A stretch of 64,000 nucleotides of DNA, from contig NZ_KI421462.1 of the NCBI RefSeq assembly GCF_000472785.1, positions 200 through 64,199 of the forward strand, written 5' to 3'. The notes beneath the pieces were generated by a model, which was not told the origin of the DNA, did not search any database, and saw only the letters and a list, made by a program, of their open reading frames with translations. Of this stretch, positions 1 through 10,313 are shown one piece after another. Within the stretch, counting starts at the first letter, position 1. Each line of letters begins with the position of its first letter. Origin of the DNA: Mesorhizobium loti CJ3sym (lineage in GTDB: Bacteria > Pseudomonadota > Alphaproteobacteria > Rhizobiales > Rhizobiaceae). The position numbers were made by a program, and so were the translations under genes.

Positions 1-5
1 TCGCC

Positions 6-401
6 TCAGTCCGTATCTGGTTGCGCCATTATGAGTCTGCGGCCTAGCAGGCAATAGGCTTTCTCCGACCCCAGAGCATTTGCTCTCTCTCGATAGCGCT
101 CAGGCTGGCGAGGCTGGAATTCGGCATCGATTTTGTTTTCAATTAGGAGCGAGATTTGTCTTCCCTCCACCTGCAATTCCGCAAGAACGTCAGTCTCGCC
201 AGTGGCATCAACTACAGACAGCCGGCATCTCTCAAACTGAGCCGTTCTGGGAAGCGCTAGGGCCAAAAGAACCAGTTCCTGGACAGGTTGGCCGAAAAGG
301 AGTTCTTCACGTAGTAGGACATCAATGTCTCGCTCATACAGACGCGGGAGCGGGATGGTCGCCAAGCTTTCTGCCACATGAAGCTTCTGAGTCTCGCTCA
401 T
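6..401 (-). CDS. PD-(D/E)XK nuclease-family protein, probably C-terminally truncated
   Basis: I choose the ATG at 401, which gives 131 residues beginning MSETQKL and has a GGAAAA stretch upstream. The open frame continues upstream, but that part has no protein-like character. The body contains a GETDVLAEL stretch followed by LLIENKIDAEFQPRQ and an ERYRERA helix. This is the D...ExK pattern of PD-(D/E)XK nucleases often found in defence or restriction loci. The family is usually longer, and the last dozen residues here look out of frame, so a frameshift near 40-50 with the true C-terminus beyond the window is likely. It is divergent from the AddB-like gene at 1034. The substrate is unknown. 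Confidence 0.5.
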   Translation of the reverse strand: MSETQKLHVAESLATIPLPRLYERDIDVLLREELLFGQPVQELVLLALALPRTAQFERCRLSVVDATGETDVLAELQVEGRQISLLIENKIDAEFQPRQPERYRERANALGSEKAYCLLGRRLIMAQPDTD

Positions 402-1033
402 TTTCGATTTTCCGATGCTGCAATCTGACGAGGGTTCGGGCATCGAACCGCACCCATGATTCTTCCCGATAACACATGGTATGCAACGATCAGAACAACC
501 TTTCGAGCTGGCGCGATCCAGTAACCATGGGGCCCCGAATGAGGCAAGCGGGTTCAATACAACTACCAGCGACGACATGCTCGACGTAAACACCGGGCAT
601 ACGAAGTTTGCCAATGCCCGCACGCAATTCAGGGATTGAAGAATTTGGCACGACTATAAAATAGAATGATCGCCATTATAGTAGCGAAAAATCAATCTCG
701 GAAATAATTTATGCTACTACTCGCATTCTCACAAAACCGCCGATTAGCAAGATCACGTCCATCGGAAGATCATCAATTGACCGGACAGTGAGTGATTTAT
801 GGGGGATTTCCAATGCCGCAGGGCGCAAATTCCCGGCAGAGCCTCGTCTGCTTCTTGCAGAAATGGTAAGATAATGATTTACAATATGCATTCTGACTAC
901 CTAATCTAATATTAGTTTTTTCTGCCAACAAACAATTTTTATTAGAAAATAGAAACTATAATTCGAACGAATAGATAAATTTGATATCCTTGACTAATGC
1001 CCCTGGCTTTGGGATATAGATGGAGGGGGTAAT
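402..1033. other. Divergent intergenic region, AT-rich on its right side
   Basis: This gap separates the divergent nuclease-like gene and the AddB-like gene. From about 650 to 1020 it is clearly AT-rich compared with the genes around it, which would fit promoters for the five-gene block to the right. A short minus-strand ORF at 709-891 has no recognisable features and I do not call it. The AddB-like ATG at 1034 is preceded by a good GGAGG site. Confidence 0.4.
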
Positions 1034-3697
1034 ATGATTGAGCTATACAAGCGGCGGACCATCGTCGCCCATGGGCGCTTGGCTATGCGCGAACGCCGTC
1101 TCGACGCTGCCCGAAATCGGCGCCACGGCCTTCAAGTTATGTCTTTCGAGCAACTCGTAGTGCGGCTTGCCGGCGGATTCGCTACGCAAATTGACGATGA
1201 CACACTGCGTTCCGCTATTCTGGCGGCCTTGCCAACGACGCCGATGGGAGAGTTGGAGAGCATCAAACTGCTCCCAGGCATGATGGCCGCGGCAGCCGAA
1301 ACCCTTCATAAGGCTTGGCGCGCTGGCATTGATCTCGCAGCAAGGGCCGACGATCATCCCCGATTACATTCAATGGCGCGCCTTGAAATGGCAGTGCTGG
1401 CGCAGTTGCCACCGGGAATGATGCGCCCGAACGATTTAGTCGCCGCGGCTTCGCAGCGACTTCAGCACACCTCTACCCTCCTGGGTCCCGTTGAGATCGT
1501 CGGCATCACCGAGCTTTCGCCTTGTTGGCGTCCCCTGCTTCGGGCGTTGACCAACCACACGCCGGTGACCTGGACCGCAGGGCCGCGTTCAACACCTATC
1601 TGGCTCGAAACGACTGGGGTCTCTATCACCCGAGCCACGGCGCTAGCACCGACCATTCAAGTCGTCAGCGCAGCGACGGCCTATTACGAGGCAATCGAGG
1701 CTGTCCGTTGGGTGCGGGGCCTGCTGGCATCGGGTGAGGCGGAGCCTGCCGACATTGCCATCGCAGCGGTCTCGAATGCGGAATATGACGACCATTTCCT
1801 ATCACTTCGCGCCGACGCTAACCTACATCTTCATTTCGTCCATGGTATCAAGGTTACCACAACGCGCGACGGCCAAGCCGCTGCTGCGCTCGCCGACATT
1901 CTGATCCGTGGTCTGTCACAGACCCGAATGCGCCGCTTGGCCGCGCTCTGCAGCACTGAGTCGGGCCTTTTTCAAAACTTGCCGACGGGTTGGATGCGTA
2001 TCCTGCCGACCGACGCCCCACTGTCCTCGACCACAGACTGGGCACGTTTGCTCGATCGTCTAAAACCGGAGGATTGGCCCAACGAGCGGGATCATGTCGA
2101 ACCATTGCGCCAAATCGTCGATCTTCTGTCAAAGGGCCACGGTTCTGCCGACGAGATCGGCAGGGCGCTTCTAGGCAGTCGGGCGCTGGCGATCTTGCGC
2201 GAGGCGCTGCTTGCCGGTCCCTCGGGCTCGCTCGACGTGACACTTGAAACTCTCAAGCAGGATGACGGGCTTGAGGCTTGCGTTTCCGCTGTTTGGATGC
2301 CGGCCAGCGCTCTGGCCGCATCACCGCGCCGGTTTGTCCGCCTGGTGGGCCTGAATTCTTCGCGTTGGCCTCGGGGCATTTCTGAAGACCACTTAATCTC
2401 CGACCACATCATTCCAACGGTTGAACTCGACCCGCTCCCTGCCGGTGCAGCCGATCGTCGGGACTACGAAACGATCCTCGCGACGACAGACAGACAGATC
2501 GTTCTCTCCCGTGCCCGACGAGATAGCGAAGGGCGGCTCCTCGGCCGTAGCTCACTGACCGTGGGGCATGGCGCCGAAATTTACATCCGCCGAAACGCGA
2601 TTCCAGTCCCTGCTTTCAGCGAAACCGACCGTTTGATGGCGAGAGCGGAGGAATTCGCCCGCGATCCTCAAGCGATCAGCGCGACGACCTGTTGGCGCAA
2701 TTGGCACCGCAAGGAGATCACGCCCCACGACGGTCTGATCCGAGCAAGCCATCCCGTCTTGTTGGCGATTCTGGGCCGGACCCAGTCTGCGAGTTCGCTT
2801 CGCCTTCTCCTTCGCAACCCTCTCGGTTTTGTCTGGCGTTACGGAATGCGGTTCCAAATGCCCGAGAGCGGCGCCGACCCACTTGTTCTCGACCCCCTAG
2901 GCATGGGGGACCTCGTCCACATGACGCTCGAGTTGGCGCTACAAAAACTTGAAGGTGCCGGCGGCTTGGCCACGGCGGGTGAAGGTCGCATTGCTGCGGC
3001 GGTGAAGGATGCGGCAAGCGAGGTCGCCGACATGTGGGAAGGCGAGCGCGCCGTCCCGCCCAAAGTGATCTGGAGCCGGACGCTAGACGAGGCACGCCTC
3101 CTGGCCAGTCGCGCTTTAACCTATGGCGACGAGCGCCTGCCCGATGCCTTGTCCTACGGTGAGGTGGCCTTTGGCGGGGCCGAACCGAAGCCGGGTGCTA
3201 TGAGCCCCTGGGACCCTGCGGCCTCCGTCGAGATCCCCGACACGGGATTTCGTATCAAAGGCTATATAGATCGCCTCGACCTTTCCGGCGACGGCACGCG
3301 GGCCTTGGTCCGCGATTACAAAACCGGACGCCCGCCCAAGGATGATATCCGCCTTGACGGCGGTCGCGAATTGCAACGGTGCCTCTATGCGTTTGCCGTC
3401 AAGGCACTGATCGGGGCCGATGTAGCGATCATCGCTTCTCTGCTCTTCCCCCGTGACGAGATCGATCTGCAACTCGCCCACCCCGAGGCCGTGCTAGTCG
3501 AGATCACGGGCTATTTGCAGGCGGCGCGCAACAGTCTGACCGCTGGGAAAGCGCTGATCGGGCCTGACTCCGGCGGAAGCTATGACGACCTCGCCTTCGC
3601 CCTGCCGGCGAACGCGGGCGCAACCTATTGCAAACGCAAACTACCCGGCGCGATCAAGATTTTCGGAGATGCAGCACAAGTATGGGAGGCTAAGTGA
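1034..3697 (+). CDS. AddB-like protein with C-terminal PD-(D/E)XK (RecB-type) nuclease domain
   Basis: The protein has 887 residues and a GGAGG ribosome site before the ATG. The N-terminal two thirds resemble an inactivated UvrD-type scaffold. I see no Walker A GxGKT near the start, where AddB proteins of Firmicutes have one. The C-terminal part holds a RecB-type nuclease core: GYIDRLDL, then RDYKTGRPP, then LQRCLYAFAV, giving the D, DxK and Q/Y positions of the fold. The stop overlaps the next gene by GTGA, so the two are translationally coupled. Known AddAB pairs process DNA double-strand ends. Placement beside a DUF6361/PLD/helicase operon suggests a dedicated anti-phage version rather than the housekeeping addAB, which rhizobia keep elsewhere. 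The family assignment is fairly sure and the role is inferred. Confidence 0.72.
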   Translation: MIELYKRRTIVAHGRLAMRERRLDAARNRRHGLQVMSFEQLVVRLAGGFATQIDDDTLRSAILAALPTTPMGELESIKLLPGMMAAAAETLHKAWRAGIDLAARADDHPRLHSMARLEMAVLAQLPPGMMRPNDLVAAASQRLQHTSTLLGPVEIVGITELSPCWRPLLRALTNHTPVTWTAGPRSTPIWLETTGVSITRATALAPTIQVVSAATAYYEAIEAVRWVRGLLASGEAEPADIAIAAVSNAEYDDHFLSLRADANLHLHFVHGIKVTTTRDGQAAAALADILIRGLSQTRMRRLAALCSTESGLFQNLPTGWMRILPTDAPLSSTTDWARLLDRLKPEDWPNERDHVEPLRQIVDLLSKGHGSADEIGRALLGSRALAILREALLAGPSGSLDVTLETLKQDDGLEACVSAVWMPASALAASPRRFVRLVGLNSSRWPRGISEDHLISDHIIPTVELDPLPAGAADRRDYETILATTDRQIVLSRARRDSEGRLLGRSSLTVGHGAEIYIRRNAIPVPAFSETDRLMARAEEFARDPQAISATTCWRNWHRKEITPHDGLIRASHPVLLAILGRTQSASSLRLLLRNPLGFVWRYGMRFQMPESGADPLVLDPLGMGDLVHMTLELALQKLEGAGGLATAGEGRIAAAVKDAASEVADMWEGERAVPPKVIWSRTLDEARLLASRALTYGDERLPDALSYGEVAFGGAEPKPGAMSPWDPAASVEIPDTGFRIKGYIDRLDLSGDGTRALVRDYKTGRPPKDDIRLDGGRELQRCLYAFAVKALIGADVAIIASLLFPRDEIDLQLAHPEAVLVEITGYLQAARNSLTAGKALIGPDSGGSYDDLAFALPANAGATYCKRKLPGAIKIFGDAAQVWEAK

Positions 3698-6600
3698 CCG
3701 TCGAAGGCAAAAAGCTGCGTGACGACGCCGCTCGCCGCGACGCAATCAGCATGCATGACCGATCCATATTGGTCGAAGCCGGTGCCGGTTCGGGCAAGAC
3801 GGCTATCATGGCTGGGCGCATAGCTGCCATGTTAGCCGAAGGTGTCACTCCCCACTCGATTGCTGCCGTAACCTTCACCGAATTGGCCGCCAGCGAGCTG
3901 CAAATCCGGGTCGGGGAATTCGTCAACGGCCTTGCGACAGGGAAGATTCCAACCGAACTGCGCATCGCCTTCCCGGGCGGCCTCTCAGAGACCCACAAGG
4001 TAAATCTGGCGGCGGCATCCGCTGCGATCGACGAGATTACCTGCTCGACAATCCACGGTTTTTGCCAACGCCTGATAAAGCCCTTTCCTGTGGAGGCAGA
4101 CATCGATCCGGGCGCCAACGTGATGGATCGCGATCAGGCGGATCTCGCCTTTACCGAAATCGTCGATACCTGGCTACACGAGCAGCTATCGGGTAACGAT
4201 GGCGGGATTATTGCCGAAATGGTGCTAGAAAACCCCAGCGAGACGGTCGGACTAATCCACAAGATCGTCGCGAACCTGCGCAAGCGGCGCACCGTGTCGG
4301 CCCCGGCCTCCATCTCGCTAGCACCGCACCTCCGGGCATTTGGCCGCGCGGCTGAAGCATTTTCGGAATTTATCCGAACCGCACCTGTCGTTGAAGAAGA
4401 GACGGCGGTGTTCGCCGACCTTTTCGCCGAGATGGCGGAACGCACGGACAATATTCCTATGGCCGAAATGCCCGCCGGCATGGTTCGGCTGCTTGTTTCG
4501 GAACCGCATCCCGACCTCTGCACTAAGGGGGGCACGTTCCTGGCGTTCAAGAAGAAGGGTAAGTGGGTCCAGGCCGCCAAGCGTGAAGGCTTTGCCAAAA
4601 TCGATGGCGAACGCCTCAACACATCGGCCGGAGCGCTCCACGCAGCGTGCTGCACGGCTTGGCAGATCATGATACAGAACGCCGCCAGTCGAGTTCTGTC
4701 CGATCTGATCACTCAGGTGCGGTCGGTGCTCCATCGGTTCCGGGACTATAAACGCTCGGCGGCGCTGCTCGACTTCGATGATCTGATCTTCGCCGCGCGC
4801 GATCTGTTGCGCGACCACGACAAAGTTCGCCGCGCTTTGGCGGCGCGCTTTTCGTATGTTCTCGTCGACGAGTTTCAAGATACCGACCCGCTACAGACCG
4901 AGATATTCTGGCGCCTATGCGGCGACCCACCCGTCGATCGCGTCGCGCAGGATTGGGCTGGATTCTGCGTTCGTCCCGGCGCGCTTTTCCTGGTCGGCGA
5001 CCCCAAGCAGGCGATCTATCGCTTCCGGGGCGCAGACGTCAGCGCCTATGTCCGAGCGCGCGACGCTTTTCTCTCCCAGGATGTTGACAGCGTCCTGTCG
5101 ATTTCTACCAACTTTCGATCCTGCTCGCCCATCCTCGCCTATGTGAATGCGCGCTTTGAGGCGGTGCTTTCAAGCGAGGGGCAGCCAGGCTTTACCGCCC
5201 TAGATCCCTTCCATGCCGGCCGAAGCGGGGGCCCGTGCGTGGTGGCTCTGGACGTTACCGTCGCAGACGAGAACGGCAAAGCATCGGCCGAACAGCAACG
5301 AGACGCCGAAGCCGAAGCCGTCGCCGAGATGTGCGCCCGCCTGATTGGCAACGAAATGATCCTCGATCGTCGCTCAGGCGCTCAACGTGTCTGTCGACCT
5401 GGTGATATCGCTTTGCTGGCACCGACTGGGAGCGACTTGTGGCGCTATGAAGAGGCGCTTGAGCGGCACGGCATCCCTGTAGCCACCCAAGCAGGCAAAG
5501 GCCTGTTTCGCCGTCAGGAAGTTCAGGACCTGATTGCGCTGACACGCGTTCTCGCCGATCGGCGTGACACCCTAGCCTTGGGGCGCTTCTGCGCGGCCCG
5601 TTGGTCGGGCTGACCGAAGAAGAGTTGCTAGACATCGTCTGGGCGCTGCCCAGATCCGGCGATTATCCCGATACCTTGCCGCGCCTAGACCTCGGAGTGG
5701 ATGCCAGCGGGATCGCCCACCCGCTGGCGCGATCGACGATCGAAAAGCTGCAAACCCTGTATCGCAAAACCAACAACACCAATCCTCACTACCTCTTATC
5801 GCAAGCGGTGGACTTGATGCGGGTTCGTCCGATTCTGCTCGAACGTCACGGCAGACAGGCTGAGCGAGCGTTGGCCAATGTCGATCTCTATCTAAGCCTG
5901 ACCACAGCCTTCGCCATTAGGGGCCTTCGCGCATTTGCCGACGCCATGACAGCCGCGTGGACCGACGAGGCGCGCGCAGTCGAAGGCCGACCAGATGCGC
6001 AGGAGGAGGCCGTCGCGCTTTACACTATACACGCCGCCAAGGGCCTTGAGTGGCCAATCGTCGTGCCAGTTAACACCATGACCGGGATCATGGCGCCGGA
6101 AAGCGCCGTAACCGATCGCAACAGCAACACGTTCTATTGCCCCATCTTTGGCGTGAAACCGGCGGGATATGACAATGCGCGCGATGCGGAAAAGGCCGAA
6201 CTCGACCGCGAGCGTATTCGGCTCTGGTATGTCGCCACTACGCGGGCGCGAGAGCTGCTGGTTCTGCCCCGCCTTGACGCTGCGCCGCCGAAGTCAGCCT
6301 GGATCTCGCTCGTGAACCTGTCACTTGACGAGCTTCCGGCGCTCGACCTTTCCCATCTACCCCGCCACCTGCAAAAAGCCGCAGCCGCAGAGCGTAACAA
6401 TCAAACCCGGGAAAGGTTCGCAGTAGAGGCCTCCAACATCGCCGCCAGAGAGCGCCGGCTGATCTGGCTGGCACCGAGCCGGGACGAAACCAGCAACGGC
6501 CCGATCCTAACATCTGAAGGAGCTGAAATCTGGACGGCGAGCGAAGGGCACCAGCCTGATACCGAGGATGCGCTTCCGCCCAGCATTCAGGGCGGACGGG

Positions 6601-7097
6601 AGCGCGGATTGATCCTGCACAAGCTCTTTGAGGAGGTGCTGACCCGCGAGACGGGCGAAGATACCGAAGCTCTTACCGAGCGGGCGCGGGCGCTCATCTT
6701 CGCCATCGGTAAGCCCGTCGTCGATGATGCTGCTGTAGGTCTTTCGGCTGACGAGCTAGCAGGATGCGTGACCCGCACCCTTGCCCTGCCCGAAATCATC
6801 GAACTTCGCCCGACTCTCGCTCCCGAGTTCCCGGTCTACTCATCCAGGGTCTTCGATGGCGTTGAACGGGCGACTGCCGGAATCACCGACGCCACCAGCT
6901 TTGGCCCCGACGGCAAGCCGAAGGTTGTAGTCGACTGGAAAACCGATGTTGAACCGACTCCGGAAGCCATCAACCACTACTGCGCGCAAGTCAGAAATTA
7001 CCTCGATATGACCGGCGCTGAACACGGGCTGATCGTGCTGGTGACTTCGGGCCAGATCCTCCAAGTGACACCTTCGGCAATCACGGTCGCACCTTAA
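3694..7097 (+). pseudogene. AddA-like UvrD/REP helicase-nuclease, split by a one-base frameshift
   Basis: Two overlapping frames (3694-5613, 639 residues, and 5601-7097) together make one helicase. The first part has Walker A (AGAGSGKTAIM, near residue 30), the Walker B VLVDEFQDTDPLQ and the LVGDPKQAIYRFRGAD motif. The second has YTIHAAKGLEWPIVVPV, an LWYVATTRARELL motif VI, and a C-terminal nuclease with VVVDWKTD and QVRNYL. The GTG start at 3694 overlaps the AddB-like stop. At 5580-5583 a run of four G breaks the frame. One extra G would give LALGALLRGPLVGLTEEE and an intact 1134-residue protein. It may be inactive, rescued by frameshifting, or wrongly sequenced. It should work with the AddB-like partner as an end-processing complex. 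Confidence 0.75.
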
Positions 7098-7142
7098 ACG
7101 GTTGATCGCAAAACGGCGTCTGAGTAAGCAAACTCCAGTGAG

Positions 7143-10100
7143 CTACATTCCTTCAGTTCCCGACATACTATTCCCACCAGTTTCGGTCATTCCGGGGGCC
7201 AGACGGATAAGCAGCTGCTCCCGCGCCGCGCCAAGCTGCGCCACGCCAGCTCGGTTGAGCATCGCCAGCAGGTCATCTTGCCGTGGTTGCCCAAACGCGA
7301 GCCGGTAAAGTGCTGTGCTCCGCTTCAGCCACTCCGCTTTTCTCGCCTCGCGAGACAACGGCGGCAAGGGTAAGACGCTCTCGATCTTTACTGGACCGTC
7401 ATAGAGCCAATACGGCCGGAGTCCCATCCGCGCACGCCCCCCTGCACGAACCTCAGCTTCGGCCGCTGCCAGCATCTGAGGCCATGCCGCGTTTTTCTCG
7501 AAACCTCGTGCCGCAAGGCCCATGGCTTGGGCTATATTAAGGCGAACAGCATGGCAGAGATAGCGCTGCACCCGACCCTCACGTTGCTCCATATCGACGG
7601 GGTTTCCCGGAAGGTTCCAGTGCCACAGACGATATGCATAGCGGTGGAAATCCAAGCCTTCTTGCCCCACTGAAGTCGATGCAAGAATAAATGGTCGGAA
7701 GGGCGAGTTGAACGCCTCACGAAGAGTGTCGATCCGTGGCCCCGCTTGATGTTCATCAGTGATGTCGGCGTCGCGCGTGGCGTTGCTGGCGAAACGCGCC
7801 GCGAAATGCGATGGCAACGATCGCACCCGCGTGCCTCTGCCCTCCGCCCTGAATGGGTCGCGTAGTGCGATCGAAGCGGTGCGGATACCTGTGACCTCTT
7901 GCAGCTCACGAGCCAGAATATCCCTCGGATCATCGCCTTCTCGCAGCCCGTTCGGATCGAGATGCCCATCGGTTAGCAGGAAGAGATATTCGTCCAGCAC
8001 GGCCTGCAGGTCGTGCCGTAGGCAATAGTCAAGCACCCTTCCCCACGCCCCCTCGCTCCCGGCACGCCCTACTAGCGTCGCGACCTCGCGGTGATTAAAA
8101 AGTGTTAGGAACGCAGTTGCGATCTGAGCAGCCATTTGTGTCCGTCGGTGCTCTTCTACGTCGCCTTTCCGTCCCACATATCTTCGTAGCGAGCGGAGGA
8201 GGCATATCGCGGGACTGCCGAGGGCCACCCGGGCCAGATACTGCAGGCTTTGCGGTTGCAGCGGGCCGCCGTCCTCGGGCAATTGCGCCTGGGTGAAGCT
8301 GGAGAACAGTTCGGTGAGCGGGCTTTCTTCGACAGCGCTATCCGCCTTGGACCTCACTTGACGCGCGAAACCCTTTTGAACCGCTTCAAACCGCTGCGAG
8401 TCGGGGGGACAGCCGTCCAATAGGGCAAGTAATTCCCAAAGCGCGCCCCCCCCTTTTTCCCGCAACTCGGCAGGCAAAGCCACCATAATTGCGGTTTCGG
8501 CCTCCCGCAGCATAGCTTCTGGCGACAATTCCCCGCAGCGTTGCCAGATCGCCTGCGGGTCGACCACTCGGGCAAGGAAATCCGACGGATAGAGCAGCGC
8601 CAGCACCCTCAGGCCGCTTTCGGTGTGTCGTGGATCCCTCACTAAGCGCAACAAGCGTGCGACCTTATCCGGCGGCGGCCCGTTCTCGCCCGCTTCGTCG
8701 CGGATGCGCCGTTCCACTTCGTAGGAGACGAGTCCTGCGATAGCCTCGGGCACCATCTGCCAATCCGAAAAAATCAACGTTTTGGTCAGTGGTTTGTCAG
8801 GTCCACCCGCGATATAGGGCAGCGACGGCGGGAGCCAGATCCTGCGGTGCAGGTCGGTATTGTCTAGCACTTCATCCATTAGAGCGCGCATCCGACCATT
8901 GCCTGGCTCGACCTTCTCGAACCGCTCAATCTTGTCGAAGGGCAGCAGCGCAGGTGCGCCTATCTTTGCCAATGCGGCGCGGCGACCGTGGTCACGGATC
9001 TTCTGGGCCAGAGTATAATCCCCCATAAAGCTCAATAGGTAGGGAGCTGATTTCCAGTATGGAACAATCCCAGGCGCCCCCACGATGCGCGCCACCTGAT
9101 CAACCGCCCGAGCCTGAAGCAGGTCGTCCGACTGCAAATTGGCCAGAATGGTGCGCCGTTCTATCCCGGCATTCGGATCGCTCAAATCCACTCTCTCAGT
9201 CCGGCTCATCACTGTTCTTAGACGAGCCTCGACCACGTTCCGCGAAGCGTTCACCGCGTCCGGCTTAGCAAGGTCAAGTCTGAGCAGATGCTGTCGAAAA
9301 GCGCGCAATTCCGCTTTCAGTTCCGCTGCGGCGCGGGGTCCGTTCTCGGAGCCATACAGAACCTCAATGGTTCTCAGAAAATCTTCGTGGTGATCGCCCT
9401 CATCCCGCGCATCCTCCCGCAATGTGAGCATCCTATAGGGCGTGGCCGAAAGGAACAGCACTCGTGCCGCGCCTCCGTCATGAGCCAGGAAAGACGCCAT
9501 CAATTCCCGCGATGCCGCCTGCCGAGGCGTGACAGTTTCGCCCTCCGCCGGCTCACCAAATAGGTCACGAAATCGCTGGAATTCGTCGAAGATGATAAGT
9601 CGAGGGCGCAACGTAGCGATTGAGGCACGGGCTAGCGCAAGGCGAAGTTCCCTGACCAACACTCCCGCCTCCTCTTGGGGGCGGGCACTCTGAAGCCAGT
9701 GCTCGACACGATCTAGCAGTCCGTGTCGCGCGAACTCTTTTTTCAGCCTCTTAAGGAAGGCGGGCTTTGCTAAAATCCGCGTCTTGTCGAGATGGTATTG
9801 CCAATTCTTAGTCACTCTGCCGCACAACAAGTGATCATACCGACTGTTGCCGACCCGGTTTGACGAGAGCAGATTTCTGATGAGCGCCCTTTCCCTCATC
9901 CATCCCCAAGTGCTAGCAGGATCAAAGCTGGTGCCAGGCGTAAGACTGATAAAATTAACTCTGTCGCGGAGCATTCCCGCTTCGGCGCCAGCATCGAGAA
10001 GCGGCAGTAGTGTCAGCCGCGTCGGCAACACGTTGTTAGACAGTCCCAGCACGTTCAGAACTTTGAGATTTTGGCGGGCAATTGCGCTGCTAGAACATAC

Positions 10101-10313
10101 ATAGACGATATCAGCCCGCTTTCCTCTCGGCAGTTGCGCAATTGTCCTTGCGACCACGCCCTGTGCTACTCGTGTCTTTCCAAGGCCGACTTCGTCGGCC
10201 ACAAGAAACCGTCGCACACCCGCTGCGAACCTTGCCATTACATAGCTAACCGTCGCCAGCTGAAAGGGCTTCAGCTTCGCGAGATGGGGTTCCGGATCGA
10301 TAAGCTGGCTCAT
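7143..10313 (-). CDS. Large SNF2/DEAD-like helicase (1056 aa)
   Basis: This is an SF2 helicase or translocase. Walker A is DEVGLGKTRVA near residue 40, Walker B is LIIFDEFQRFRDL near residue 240, and motif III is VLFLSATPYRM. Near the C-terminus STSVGQEGLDFH and MEQREGRVQRY form motifs V and VI, with the Q-R-x-G-R-x-x-R pattern of SNF2-type enzymes. A long helical region lies between the two RecA lobes. The start overlaps the stop of the PLD gene by ATGA. It is the last gene of a three-gene operon and converges on the AddA-like gene with only 45 bases between them. It probably moves on DNA and delivers the PLD nuclease or senses foreign DNA, by analogy with other helicase-PLD defence pairs. 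Confidence 0.75.
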   Translation of the reverse strand: MSQLIDPEPHLAKLKPFQLATVSYVMARFAAGVRRFLVADEVGLGKTRVAQGVVARTIAQLPRGKRADIVYVCSSSAIARQNLKVLNVLGLSNNVLPTRLTLLPLLDAGAEAGMLRDRVNFISLTPGTSFDPASTWGWMRERALIRNLLSSNRVGNSRYDHLLCGRVTKNWQYHLDKTRILAKPAFLKRLKKEFARHGLLDRVEHWLQSARPQEEAGVLVRELRLALARASIATLRPRLIIFDEFQRFRDLFGEPAEGETVTPRQAASRELMASFLAHDGGAARVLFLSATPYRMLTLREDARDEGDHHEDFLRTIEVLYGSENGPRAAAELKAELRAFRQHLLRLDLAKPDAVNASRNVVEARLRTVMSRTERVDLSDPNAGIERRTILANLQSDDLLQARAVDQVARIVGAPGIVPYWKSAPYLLSFMGDYTLAQKIRDHGRRAALAKIGAPALLPFDKIERFEKVEPGNGRMRALMDEVLDNTDLHRRIWLPPSLPYIAGGPDKPLTKTLIFSDWQMVPEAIAGLVSYEVERRIRDEAGENGPPPDKVARLLRLVRDPRHTESGLRVLALLYPSDFLARVVDPQAIWQRCGELSPEAMLREAETAIMVALPAELREKGGGALWELLALLDGCPPDSQRFEAVQKGFARQVRSKADSAVEESPLTELFSSFTQAQLPEDGGPLQPQSLQYLARVALGSPAICLLRSLRRYVGRKGDVEEHRRTQMAAQIATAFLTLFNHREVATLVGRAGSEGAWGRVLDYCLRHDLQAVLDEYLFLLTDGHLDPNGLREGDDPRDILARELQEVTGIRTASIALRDPFRAEGRGTRVRSLPSHFAARFASNATRDADITDEHQAGPRIDTLREAFNSPFRPFILASTSVGQEGLDFHRYAYRLWHWNLPGNPVDMEQREGRVQRYLCHAVRLNIAQAMGLAARGFEKNAAWPQMLAAAEAEVRAGGRARMGLRPYWLYDGPVKIESVLPLPPLSREARKAEWLKRSTALYRLAFGQPRQDDLLAMLNRAGVAQLGAAREQLLIRLAPGMTETGGNSMSGTEGM

